This document shows, piece by piece, positions 11,797 through 23,000 of a stretch of 64,000 nucleotides of DNA. Both the position numbers and the translations under genes were made by a program. The notes under the pieces were generated by a model. That model ran no database searches and had not been told where the DNA came from. It saw only the letters and a program-made list of their open reading frames with translations. The DNA is from Serendipita indica DSM 11827 (taxonomy: Eukaryota; Basidiomycota; Agaricomycetes; Sebacinales; Serendipitaceae), in the NCBI GenBank assembly GCA_910890315.1, contig CAJVGD010000001.1:868001-932000 (forward strand), given 5' to 3'. The first letter of the stretch is position 1, and the number at the start of each line of letters is the position of its first letter.

Positions 11797-12804
11797 ATGT
11801 ATCTTTACAAAATGGTCATTGCCCACCGTTGCGACTGTCCATCAAAGTCTGCCGTTGAGGAAGAGGTCCAAGTTTGTTCCTTCCAACGTTGGAACCGACT
11901 ACGATATCACATTCACCAAAGAATGAAAAATACCGAATTTGTGAACTGGATAGACATTCTTGCCCTTTTCTTGGAACATATGACCCAGCCTCTGCGGCTC
12001 TCCACTTGAACTCTGACGCCGCTTGCGTGACAATGGAATCTCCAATTACAACAGATCTCAGCCTTATTCCACTTAGCTCGTTGCCAAAATCCGCAGACTC
12101 GACGTCTAGCAGCTTTCTAGCGACGCATGCACCTCCGCCAATGATCAAGGCAGTTTGGGCCACCCTGCAGCTGCTAAGCCAGGCAACGCCCTCTGCTCAG
12201 CTACGCACCGGCACACTTTGCTCTGATATCTTCAAAGACTGACACGACTCAACCAGCAATCTTTCGCGTACAATCCTATCTCGACGAGTTGACCAGAGCA
12301 GCATTTGAAGTCTCTACCAGCCTCTTGTGTAGCTCTGTACTCGCCGGACAATCTAGTGAAAGCGACGAGTATGGCGACGTTGGCGTTTGGGTCGGTTCGC
12401 TGACCCAAAAGGACCCGGAGAATGTACTACAGAATCTTGGACTCGCCGATTGGGTGAATTATAAGAAGGGAAAGGTGAGGATAAATCTATGATGCGTTGA
12501 TCTCGTCTCACTATGTACAAAGATTGTGACTGCTGGGGCATCTCCCTCGCCATTGCCATCCGCTTTGACATCCTCCGGATCTTTCTCTTCCGAGACACCA
12601 AAGATTCATATGGATTCGCTGTCGATGCTCCTCAACAACCTCGATTCCCCACTAGAATTCCGCGTCGAAGGGCTCGGAGGCGGTATCACGCTCTATTTTC
12701 TCGTGGGAAAGCTCAGTCATGCCAAGGGAGGGTTTGAAGGTGATGATGGATATGCAGGTCTGGTTGGAGTCGGAGTAATGGCAGACGGCGACGAAGATTA
12801 CTGA
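11797..12804 (+). CDS. Unrecognised protein, 5' end and one junction uncertain
   Basis: I do not recognise this family. Coding sequence is clear in three segments: 11940-12240 (SAALHLNSDAACVTMESPIT, then AVWATLQLLSQATPSAQLRTG), 12244-12475 (FRVQSYLDELTRAAFEVSTS, then DVGVWVGSLTQKDPENVLQN) and 12525-12804, which ends with GYAGLVGVGVMADGDEDY. An intron of about 50 bases joins the last two. The start at 11797 with an intron ending at CAAAG near 11929 is one workable 5' solution. Between the first two segments, near 12235-12245, the frame shifts by one and I find no splice sites that mend it. The C-terminal part is hydrophobic and glycine-rich but shows no clear membrane helix. Confidence 0.5.
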
Positions 12805-12944
12805 GAAATAATGTATAATCCTCATTGTGATCATGTTATTTGACTGCGTGATGTAACATCTTGCGGAGAAGTCTCCGAGTTGACACCGCCGCTTGTTTCC
12901 GACCTCGTCGTCTTTTGCCACACAACCACATACGGCGCTCTCTT

Positions 12945-14635
12945 ATGAAAAGATCCCGTTCTCAGGCCACTTTAGATAACATGGAATCCGTTCCAAGGAA
13001 GCGTAGAGGGTATACCAAGGGTGCGCAACTCTGGGTCGGAGTCTTTCTGGCTGCAGCTAACAAGAAATCCAGGCTCAGAGGAGGTCAAACAAGGTTATGG
13101 AAGCATAATTTGGTCTTCTAGGTTCAAACCGTCCTGCCTCTTTGCCCAAGTGGCTGGCTGGAAAGTTTCTGGCGGGCCTCGACGCGTTGCGCTGTTCGAC
13201 TTGGACAACACGCTGATAACAACCAAGACTGGTGGTGTATTCTTCCTCGACTGCGGCGACTGGAAATGGTTCACGCCCGTGATTCCCAAGAAATTGCACG
13301 AGCTTCATGACAATGGGTACGTTACGCCCCTATTTCCAGGCGCCTTGTCTCACAGCCACTGGACCAGTTATCTCATCTTCATCGTCACCAATCAATTATG
13401 TCCACCGGGTGTCGAGAGCTCGGAAAGCTTTTATAACGACTGGAGACGTCGCTTCGACCGGGTGGCGACCGCGGTGCGTCACCAGATCCGAATCTCACCT
13501 TGCCACATCTCCCGTTCATCACCATCAGGTACTAACGGTTTCAATAGCTCCAGGGCGTACCATTTCGCCTTCTTGCGTCCGTTCGAAATGACTGGTATCG
13601 AAAACCACTCCCAGGAATGTGGGAGGCTATCGTGCAGTTACTTAAAGAGGAAGACATGGAACCTGACCTCGCAAACTCCTTTTTTGTCGGCGACTTTGCT
13701 GGACGTCGGGCAGACAAGTGCTCCAGTGATTTCAAGTTTGCGCAGAACATTGCAATCGCATTGCATACCCCTGATGTGAGTTCACTCACAGCCAGTAAAC
13801 CTCAGTCTAATACGCTCTACAGGAGTATTTTCTGGGTCGACCAGTGGAAACACGAAAGCCCAAGGGTTTCCACCCTAGTATGATCGTCCAACACGGTATG
13901 AATTATAGAGGTCAGCAATATTTGACTGATCATATACAGAACACTGGTTTCAGCCATCTAATACCCCACTCGTCCCAGCCGTCAAGGCCCGCAAGCCCAT
14001 TCTAATCCTGTTTGTGGGACTTCCTGCCATCGGCAAGAGCACTTTATATCGAAAATATTTTGCACAAGCCGGTTACATCCACATAAACAGCTCTCGTACG
14101 TCGGAGAACATGACTGCTATCGAAGAGGCGTGCTCCAAAGGCAAGAGTGTTGTCGTAGGTAAGTCTCCCGCATCTCCGTTATCTGCGACACTCAAAATGC
14201 CCAGACAGAATCAACGGCACCAAATGCGAGCGGCAAGACTATGTCGACTGCGCAAAGAAGCTCAACATGAGCGTTCAGTATGCCTCAATCTGCCCGTTCA
14301 CCTGGCGTCGCTGATTTCTCCCGAAGCTGCATTTGGTTCGCAGATACTGACGTCGCGTGGCACAATAATATGTATCGAGCCCTAGGCCGAACCGAAGCTC
14401 TTAGAGAGATCGAGGTATGGTTCAATCTCTTTCAAAGGCTCACCACATCATCTCACTCACGCTATCTCAGGGAGATTCAAAGTTGATCCCTTGTAAAGAC
14501 TTTAAAGATATTCAGGGTCGATTCGAAGAGCCGGCCAGGGCGGAAGGATTCAAAGACCTGAAAAGGATCTATTTCCGGTTCGAGGGGACCGAAGAGGAGC
14601 GCAAGCGATACATGCTATGGTACCCACTATCTTAG
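12945..14635 (+). CDS. Polynucleotide kinase 3'-phosphatase
   Basis: DNA-repair enzyme that removes 3'-phosphates and adds 5'-phosphates at strand breaks. The start MKRSRSQATLDNMESVPRKR is basic and nuclear in character. The HAD phosphatase carries RRVALFDLDNTLI (catalytic DxDxT), GYLIFIVTNQ and YRKPLPGMWEAIVQ across introns. The kinase domain carries the P-loop LFVGLPAIGKSTLYRKYF, then VVDRINGTKCERQDYVDCAK, where most homologues have NTN after VVD/VID, and ALGRTEALREIE. The end RFEEPARAEGFKDL matches the family C-terminus. There is no FHA domain, as in fission yeast Pnk1. About nine exons are joined by introns of 50-60 bases, and I saw no frame conflict. Confidence 0.92.
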
Positions 14636-14722
14636 GCTAGTGATCTTCTCGTGGTCGTAGTTCCGAAACGCGACTCGTCCTATCTCTTCCGTTAACACTC
14701 TCTTACAACCCCAACATTACAC

Positions 14723-15799
14723 TCACTGTCCCGGTAGTCCGAATATATCAATGGAATTTATACGTGTTTCATCTTCGCCTCCTTGATTTGACGATACAAA
14801 TATCTGTCCCTTATTAGTAATGTTGACAAATGTAGATGGATAGATGGTACTGACCCCGAGACTGAGGACAGATTGGAACCGGACAAATCTCAAGGGATCA
14901 TCTTTCCTTCAGACGTTGCAGCTTCGTCTAGCTCGATCACCTGGGCCACTTGAGGTTCGACCGCGTCTTGCACGTTCTCAAAGCCAAGGTTGGGATTATT
15001 CACAACGAGTTTGATGAGCTTTGGTGCATGAGAACTCTCCTCTGTCTTTATAGATATTCCTTTGATACGGACGGCTTGGTTGAACTATCGGTTTTAGTTA
15101 CAGCGGCGAATGAGATCATGAACGCACAGGGATGTTCAGCAGCAGTTGCTCGTCTGTATCGCTCTCCAAGTAAGCTGCAGAGGTGTTCCTGGAGTGCCCA
15201 GTAAGGATAGATTTGAGGGTATGACTACTTGATTCGTTGAGGCAGTTTACTTGTGAACGGTCGATAAACTCCAAGAGTGAGATCTATAGATATGAATCAG
15301 ATGTAATCCGACAAAGGTTTTGGACACAACACACGTCAGAGTCGGAAGAGCCAGAAGTAGAGGCTTGCCCAGTAGGCGCGTGCTTGACGAGGGCAGCACG
15401 AAGTCCCTCCTGGTCTGCTCCCCGAATCGTTTCGACGACCGCTTTATTCTTGATGAACAGAAACGTAGGCATAGCTGGATATTTGGGACCCGATTAGAAG
15501 AGATCCACATATTTGTCAGACACTGACCTTTAATTGTATATTTCTGCGCAACATCCTGAAGTTTATCCGTGTCTACTTTGACAAATGTGACCTGAGGGTA
15601 CTGTAGCAGCCACGTTAGAATCGCAAGGTTGAATGGAGCCCAAATGTACCGATTTCGAGAAAGCGTCTACCACAGGGCTGATTGCGTGGCAAGGCGCGCA
15701 CCAGACGGCATGAAAGTCGATGACAACCAGACCAGATGCCTTGGATGTGAGCAGTTGTTCCAACGCTTGGGCACTTTCTGCGTGGCGGACGAGCGACAT
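14723..15799 (-). CDS. Thioredoxin-like protein with C-terminal PITH domain (TXNL1 type)
   Basis: Family members bind the 26S proteasome through the PITH domain and act as thiol reductases. Start at 15799: MSLVRHAESAQALEQLL, then the active site VWCAPC (WCxxC), VTFVKVDTDKLQDVAQKY and AMPTFLFIKNKAVVETIRG, so the thioredoxin fold is complete. A linker rich in Ser leads to the PITH domain: LEFIDRSQVNCLNES, FNQAVRIKGISIK, LRFVRFQSVLSLG, IFVSSNQGGEDETRI. The stop is at 14725-14723. One frame break lies at 14903-14905, where GGAAAGATGAT needs one more A to read GKDDPLRFVRF. The gene is head-to-head with the RGG gene, only 43 bases between the two ATGs. Confidence 0.88.
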
Positions 15800-15842
15800 G
15801 ATGGTGGAGAGAGACAAACAAAGGGCGCCGCTTGTTTCCAAC
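15800..15842. promoter_or_regulatory. 43-base divergent intergenic region (thioredoxin-PITH / RGG protein)
   Basis: The start codons of two divergent genes are only 43 bases apart, so promoter and 5' leader elements of each must lie in this gap or inside the other gene's first exon. No TATA-like box is evident. Confidence 0.5.
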
Positions 15843-17452
15843 CATGGCCGCGCTTGGACTTGATCTCAGTGGACAAGAGGTCCCAGAAAAAGTTAAAGTA
15901 GATGCTGAATCCGAGGATGATGCAGATTCGGATTTCGACGACGGGGGAAAACGACAACCTCGCGTTCGAAGGCAAGAGGACGAGGAGGAACCAGAACAGA
16001 ACGCGGCGACGGAGAGGCAGCCGTGGGAACTTTCTCCTCCAAAGGATGATGATGTCGATCTGTGGGCTGAGCCCGTAGCGGAGCCTGACAAGCCCTCTGG
16101 GGGTAATAGAGGCAAAGGGACGAGAGGAAGAGGCGGAAAGCAGCAATCTGCTGGATATGACTCCAGAGGCCGAGGAACTCGTGGTCGCGGTGGCGAGCGC
16201 AGTGAGCGAGGGCGCGGGGCATCAGAACGAGGTGGAGCGCCAAGAGGACGAGGTACTGGTGACAGTACTAGAGGAACGTCGGATCGAGGGAAAGAAAGAG
16301 GTCGAGGAGTAGAGCGCGGAAGGGGCCGTGGTGGCTCGCGAGGCGCGGCACCAAATTCAAACCCTACACCCGCCACAAACGAGAATGAAGCAACTGGCGA
16401 TGATCCCATGTCACCGACTGGTGAAAAAGATGCTGGTGAGGAAGCGGATCCCGCAAAAGCCCCCAAGCCAAAGAAGCAGTCCGCCAAACCAAAGCGGGCC
16501 AAAAAGACCCAGCAAGAGGAAGCCAAGGCCCCTGTCGAAAATACAGCAGATTCAAGACCTCTTCCTGGAATGTCTACAGCTGAACAGGACGCTGCCTGGG
16601 GTATTACGCCTGCAGATGACAAGACGGCAGATCCAGTGACCGAAAAGGATGGTGGCAATGGAGAGACTGCGACTGGAGGATGGGGTGACGCCGACCTAAA
16701 CGAAGATTGGGGGACAATGAATAACGGGAATGACTGGGGAGCTACCGTCAGTCCAACGACGGCACAATCCAGACACAAGAAGCCACCTCTCTACAACAAT
16801 CCCGACCGCGTCAAAACTGGAGGTGCCGAGAGGGTGAGAAATCCTCATGAAACACATATCAAACCTTGACAGCTCTGTAGACCAAGCTCAGTGCTGAAGA
16901 GTTGGAGGAGAAGATGAGGCAGATGCGACTCAAAAACGAAAAGATTAAAGAAAAGCGCGCGGTATGCGTGGTTATATTCGAATCGAAATATATTAATATT
17001 CTCTCCAGGAAGTTGAAGCAGATGCGGAGCAATGGGAGAAGGAACAAGAGGCGGACAAAGCCCGTCGAGAAAATCAAGCCAAAATTCAAGCACAGATTGA
17101 CAGTGATCGGAAGAAGGTTGCGGAGAAAAAGGTGAGACTGGTCTCTCCTGCAAGTATGTGTCTGACTTTCTTGTCAGATTGCTCAAGCGAGTCGGCGGGA
17201 GTGGGACTCCGGAAAGCCAGGACTCAGTAAGTGATGCGCACTTGAAAGGGAGGCGCTCATATTGCCTAGATGAATCAAGTGATTCGTTCCGTGGTCGAGG
17301 TAGAGGCTCTCGCGGTCGTGGTGCCGGGCGAGGGCGTGGACGCGGATATGCAGCAGTGAGTGACTCCTTTTTTCATTTGATGTACTCATATTTTTCAGGC
17401 ATCCGAACAGCCTGTTGGCGAGACTGCAAACGAAGAGGCGACGGCTGTGTGA
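15843..17452 (+). CDS. RGG/RG-rich putative RNA-binding protein with coiled coil
   Basis: Begins MAALGLDLSGQEVPEKVKV and continues as an acidic stretch, a long Arg-Gly-rich region at residues about 95-175 (many RGRG and GRGG repeats), a Lys/Pro/Ala-rich segment with KRAKKTQQEEAK, and a Trp-Gly-Asp-rich segment (GGWGDADLNEDWG). After an intron comes a charged coiled coil, TKLSAEELEEKMRQMRLKNE, followed by DRKKVAEKKIAQASRREWDS. A second RGG box (FRGRGRGSRGRGAGRGRG) precedes the C-terminus ETANEEATAV. RG/RGG boxes bind RNA and are arginine methylation sites. The coiled coil ending in REWDSGKPG resembles CCDC9-like proteins, but I would not name it on that basis. The long open frame on the opposite strand is a codon-bias shadow. 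Confidence 0.82.
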
Positions 17453-17717
17453 TATACCAATGCGTTGAGAGCATTCTCGTAGAGCCATGGCTTAATGCCA
17501 CTTTCAAAATTCTCGGATTTGGTCTCCTTCGCAGATGTATGTCTCACTGCGCCGAGGTTCTTTTGCTGATCCACTTGATAGGTTCAACCGTCTCAAAGAC
17601 GCAATAGGCTAACATTTTTTGTACCTATGAATCCTGTATGCATGTTCCGAGATCTTATGCTTGTCTCGTGAGCTCCACGTATATCGAAAGGTGGCGACAC
17701 AGACTTGAACTCAATCC

Positions 17718-18683
17718 ATGACCATCCTCGTAAGCAATGGCAGCTGCTATCACCGGCGTCCAGCTCATAGTCGTTATAACGCGCTTTTATGTCTCGTTGT
17801 GCGCCATTTGATAGGAAACACTCTTCGGACGAACGGTGACGCCCGCTGAGCGCCTCCGCCAGCATCAACGTGCGCTCGCAAAGGCGCAGCGAGAACTGGA
17901 TAGAGAGAGAACAAAGCTCGAGCAACAAGAAAAGAAGCTAGTCGCGGATATCAAGAAGAGCGCCAAGGCTGGGCAGTTGGTGCGTCTGCGAGTTCCATTT
18001 AACGACGCAAACCGTTGAGCATGATGATGTTCACTATCTCTTCAATTATTTCTCCGATTTCGAGTATGAAATTGACTTATCACTACCGCAGAATGCTTGC
18101 AAAGTAATGGCCAAGGATCTCGTACGAACTCGGAGATATGTCCAGAAATTCTACCAAATGCGCACGCAACTTCAAGCCGTTGGTCTCAGAATCCAAACGC
18201 TACGGAGCAACCAACAAATGGCAGATGCGATGAGAGGCGCCACCCGGGTATGCTATACTTTTGCTCCATGAAAGGGATGCTAATAAGCAACAGGCCATGG
18301 CTTCGATGAATAAAGGCCTCAACCTTCCAGCAATTCAGCGAATAATGAACGAGTTTGAGCGAGAGAGTGCCGCAATGGACATGAAGGAGGAACTTATGTC
18401 CGAAGCAGTCGACGGCGTCATGGAAGACGATGCCGAAGATGAAGAAGAAGAAGGGGACAAGATTCTCCAACAAGTCTTGGAAGAGATTGGTATCGACATG
18501 TCACAGAAGCTTGGGGAAACTCCAACCGACCTGCACTCGGCCGCAGTCCCTGTTGTCAACAGACGGCAGGCCGTCGCACTGGGAGGGGACGATGTTCCCA
18601 GCTCTGGTTCAGGGGATGGAGGAGTGTCGACTGCGGAAGAGGATGCGCTGCAGGAACGCTTGAACCGGTTGAGAGGGCCATGA
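17718..18683 (+). CDS. VPS2: ESCRT-III subunit Vps2 (CHMP2)
   Basis: Charged coiled-coil protein that, with Vps24, completes the ESCRT-III filament and recruits the Vps4 ATPase. Exon 1 (17718-17729) encodes MTIL and splices to ETLFGRTVTPAERLRQHQRA, the Vps2 N-terminus. Then come DRERTKLEQQEKKLVADIKK, VMAKDLVRTRRYVQKFYQM and QADAMRGATR-type helices, followed by LNLPAIQRIMNEFERESA and an acidic linker. The C-terminus EEDALQERLNRLRGP is a MIM1 motif (LxxRLxxL) that binds the Vps4 MIT domain. The intron at 17980-18091 is 112 bases, twice the local norm. The remaining introns are short and all junctions are in phase. Confidence 0.93.
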
Positions 18684-18787
18684 GTGATACAATTGTCTGT
18701 ATAGTGATCTAGGGATATCTAACTCGACCGTGAGTAAGAATTTGTACTCAAATAGTAGACTAATTAAGTTAATAGTTCCTCCTCTCT

Positions 18788-20007
18788 TCAGGCACCGGTA
18801 GTCGCTGGAAGTCTTGCGTCTCGGTTTGCGGCTTGTCGTCGTAATATCCATGCAATGTTCTCGTACACGACCAGCGTAATACATGTCCCAGGGAGGACAC
18901 GCACAAGATTTGTCCCTAGACCACGGTAAAATCCCTTTGCACCCTCCTCGCGCCAGGTTATCCTCACGCAAGATCGAATGTTGGGATACAGCGAGGATGT
19001 AGCGTCATTCTAATGCCTTGCGTAAATTCTATGATATCAGACTTGGAGTTACATACCTGGATTCGGGCGCGAACAACTTGGTACGGGTAGGTGGCGGTCA
19101 GCGCGAATAGCTTGGAGGCGCCTGAGAAAAGTGTATAGTATGCATTGGGCTATAATATTAGACTTCTTTTACCCTATTTCAAAATGTAGCTCACCAGCTT
19201 GTCGATTTCGGACGACCATGCTTCGCCTTTGGCCTCCATCTGTTTCTTCTTCCTGGCGTAGCCCCAATTCTTCATCATTTCATATGTCATGAACTGTAGC
19301 GAACCGTTCGAGACACCGAATAGAGCCAGGGAGGTGCCACGATATAGACCTCTAATTCCCTCCGAATTCCATACCCGACGAAGGCCGTCTATGACAACTC
19401 AGCGAGTGGTCATGGAGTAATGGAATAAACGCACCAAAGAGACCTTTATACGCGTTCGGAGAGTCCTCGTTGGTCGTGAAGAGGCGAACTTTTACAACCC
19501 ATATTGGGTTGGTAAGGAGGGCAGTCACCGCACCTGTCAAGCATAATCAGTAATTAATAGCGTAAACCCCTTTACGTACTTGCTTCTGCCGATGCAATCA
19601 AGTAGTTTGACGCGGAATTTACTTTTCCTTCGACAGGAGGTCTCAACGTCTTGAACTGCGTATAGCTAGCTGGTGATGAGTACAATACGACGGAAATATG
19701 GTTATTTTACTCACAACCAGAAATAGAGTCCCCAGCTTGCAGCATTGCCCGCCATGTTTGCACCAACGCCGCGGTAGAGGCCTCGAATGCCTCGCTCCAT
19801 CCATATATCCTTCAAAGACGTGTATATCTGCTTCCCGATCCCCCTTGTAGTTTGCTTAGTCGTCGCTACCTGGAACTTTACTTTGATGAGGTCAAGCGGG
19901 TGCATGCACAGAACCGCGACAGTTCCAGCGCCGATGCCTGCAGCAGCATGATCCAAAGCTGGAGTTGGAAAGAAACTTCGCGCATTCTTGCTGTGGCTTT
20001 GGCTCAT
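18788..20007 (-). CDS. FLX1: Mitochondrial carrier, FAD/folate type (Flx1/SLC25A32)
   Basis: Six-helix inner-membrane carrier. Three carrier repeats are visible: MHPLDLIKVKFQV (first PxD/ExxK motif), TNPIWVVKVRLF (second, with the PIWVVK variant typical of the Flx1/SLC25A32 branch) and TYPYQVVRARIQ (third). GLYRGVGANMAGNAASWGLY is likewise typical of this branch, in which a Trp in SWGLYF marks FAD/folate carriers. The start at 20007 gives MSQSHSKNARSFFPTPALDH and the protein ends ANRDARLPATTGA. Six or more short introns break it. The choice between FAD and folate cannot be made from sequence alone. The gene lies head-to-head with VPS54, with 72 bases between. Confidence 0.88.
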
Positions 20008-20079
20008 GGACCCAGTTCAGGACGAGATTGGGTCCAAAACTAACCGCGTCGCAAACTTTGACACCGACCACCACATCCA
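20008..20079. promoter_or_regulatory. 72-base divergent intergenic region (FLX1 / VPS54)
   Basis: Start codons of the two divergent genes lie 72 bases apart, implying a shared promoter or promoters overlapping the opposite gene. Confidence 0.45.
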
Positions 20080-23000
20080 ATGGCTGAAGAGGTGCTCTCT
20101 AATCCTTCCACATCACGACCAGGATCGCCTGTTGGATCAATATCTGGGATAGCACCGTCAATACGCGGGAATCAGCCCTCATTTCGATTCACATGGGAGC
20201 GAAGACGAGGCCCTGGCAGCGTATCGGCCTATTCAGAATCAGAGAGCAAAGTAGACTTTGTTGGGAATGTAAATTCGGCACGCGGGGAGATTCAGGGATT
20301 GAACACTGCGACGCTTTCAGCGGGCGCGTTTGGTGATTGGAGTAGTGGGAAGCATGGCTTTCATGGTACGTGTCATCATTAGGCGCACGAGAACTTCTGC
20401 TTATGTTACACATTTACGCTTGGTAGCTATCTCCACTGTGTTGAATCATCCAACCAAACGGGCAGCACCTCCCAAGGCGCACTCGACGCTGCCAACTGTG
20501 GTTCCTGCGGACTTACCACGCGTCCGCAGAAAGGATTTCGATCCATATCTCAAGGATATAGCCCCTCATTGGGCCACATTCCGACGGAGTCAGCAATATG
20601 CGAAGCGAGCTCGAAGTGCGTCCATCGTGCCAGATGGCGCATTGGATGCAACTTCAGAAGCCCAGTCACCTACTTCGGTCTCAATGTCACTAGAGTCTGT
20701 CCAGACCACCAGAGTACAGTCTTCAATGGCGTCCTTGGACACAGTGCCCGAGATATACTTCAGTCCCGACTTTAACCTTACTCACCCTGCGACATTTGCG
20801 CTCGTGACTGAACAAAATCGACCCACTGATGACGGCGGGAACATATCCTTTGAACAAGACCCAGCGTCCATCTCATACTCTCTTCCTCTCCTAGAGAAAC
20901 TCTCCCACTATGCAGACACAGTAGAAGGACATCTCGTGCAAGAGATTCAAGCCCGCTCGTCCTCCTTCTTTTCTGCTCTCACCAATCTCCACGATCTCCA
21001 ATCAGAAAGTGAACGCTGCCTCAGAAAAATCGTCGACTTGAAGGCGATGTTGCAGCAAATAGACGAGAAAGGAGCGAAAAAGGGTCTCGAATTGGCACGA
21101 GAGGACAACAAAATCTCCAAGATCCAGAGGTTGGAAGACGGAGTAGAACTTGTCCGACATATCCAAGAGAGACGCACAATCGCTCAAGGCCTGACAAATG
21201 CGGGAGATTGGAAAGACGCCCTGAATGTCGTCGAAGACATTCGTTCCCTTCTGGACATGAAAACAGATCATGCGGCGGTTTCGTCTACACAAGAGCCTGG
21301 TCGAGACCAACGTCTTCCCCCAGTGGGAGAAGAAGAGGCTAGTGACCGAGTGAACGAAGAGATTTCAGCGACTAAAAAGCTTTCCTCTGTGATACGGGAC
21401 GTATCAATCCCCTCGATGCATGCCTTTTCGTCGCTGCCCGACGATTTGCGGGACATGACTCTGAAGATAGCCATGACGCTCACTCGAGAATTCGCCGACG
21501 TGACGATGCACGACTTGGCATTGAGAATAGCTGCAAACGGACCTGATCAGGAGCTTGATGACGAGGAAGCGTTACTGGAGAGACTCAATTCTTTGGTGGT
21601 CGGATTATTCAGAACAGGCGATGGGGGCGTCAAGGATGCTCTTGACAAGTGGAGGGAAGTGGTTCTGCGCAAGGTCGAAGAGGTCATTGAACAGGTGCAC
21701 CCTCCACCGTCCAATTCTAATTCGCGCTCATCTAGCTGACCCCTGATAGAAACTAGCATCCCTTATCATTGAATCGGGTGGGGACTCGGACAGCATGGGA
21801 TCTCTTGGCCAAAGCATGCCGGACGTACTAGTTCGGTGCTTGCAAGAGATGGCGCATGAGGATTTCCTGAGGTTTATGAAGTCGATCTATGCGCCCACTC
21901 TACGTTGTTTGGAAGGTGCAAATATGCAGAGCGGAGTGCTATTGACAATCCTCAATCGCGAGACCAAACCGAGGTATGCCGCATTGTTTGCGGAGCTCCC
22001 ATTACTGACTGGATTATAAGCTCTAAAGCCTTGCAGACTAGCAAAGCTCTAGATAAGACGTATGAAGCGACGTTTTCTTCAATTCTGTTCGCTGCGACAG
22101 AGCTAGCGCATACTCGTATTGCAAAGATAATCTCGACAAGAAAAGATCAACATACCGACCTCAAACTTCGCGACTTCTATGCATTCCATCAAGAAATCTG
22201 GACATTCATCGTCGATAGTGAGGTCATTTGCTCACGAATGGTCGTGGGTCTACGAGGAACGCTCGGCGGTCAAGTGAGTTTTATTTTCAACAGTGGTGGC
22301 CCTCACTGATCATATCAGTCCAAAGCATTCCTGCAGGCATTGCATCAAGAGAGGCTCAAGGACAGTGCCAAAAAAGTGGAGGATGAACAATGGGCAGTCA
22401 TCGAAGTATCCCCGAGGTCCCAGCGGGTGGCAACTCTCATGGTAGACAGCGCAGTACGGGATGCCCCGGAGCTCATATTCACCGAGGTCAAAGAGGGGGG
22501 CACGACGGATAGACCGGGCCATTCTCGCTCGCATACTCTGACACCTGATGATCCCGTACCAAATGACATAGCGTCGACGCCGAGTGGGGAGGGAGAATCA
22601 GCAGCCGCTAAGAACTCAAAATATCTCATGGTGGACGACCGCCAGTTTTATGTTGTCGCTGCGACAATACAGGTCCTCGGAATGGTGATCGACTATCTTC
22701 GCGTGGCAGTAAACTTTCCGAGTCTCAATATGGAGTGCATGAGCCGGCTCGTCGAGTTTCTCAAGGTGGGTAATGGGCGTATGGGACCATTGTTTACTCA
22801 TATAATTACCGCACAGGCCTTCAATTCGAGGACATGTCAGGTTGTCCTAGGAGCTGGTGCAATGCGCTCCGCTGGCCTTCGAAATATTACTGCTCGACAT
22901 CTCGGTATGCCGTCCCGAGCTACCGATCGCTCTAATCTGACTTTCCTTTCTCAGCCCTTGCCTCTCAATCTCTTTCAATCGTTATCGCACTGATACCCTA

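Noticed and set aside
11816-12163. Minus-strand frame of 115 codons opposite the unknown gene
   Set aside because: Considered as an alternative coding strand, but the plus-strand segments have better composition and continue downstream.
14840-14870. A second frame break at the last PITH intron
   Set aside because: Reading the donor as CTC GGG|GTCAGT and the acceptor as GGGACAG restores the phase, so no base is missing there.
15615-16778. Open frame of 387 codons on the minus strand
   Set aside because: It lies exactly opposite the RGG-rich exon. Gly/Arg codons read backwards as Pro/Ser/Ala, so this is a codon-bias shadow.
17593-17928. Minus-strand frame over the start of VPS2
   Set aside because: Shadow of the Vps2 coiled coil.
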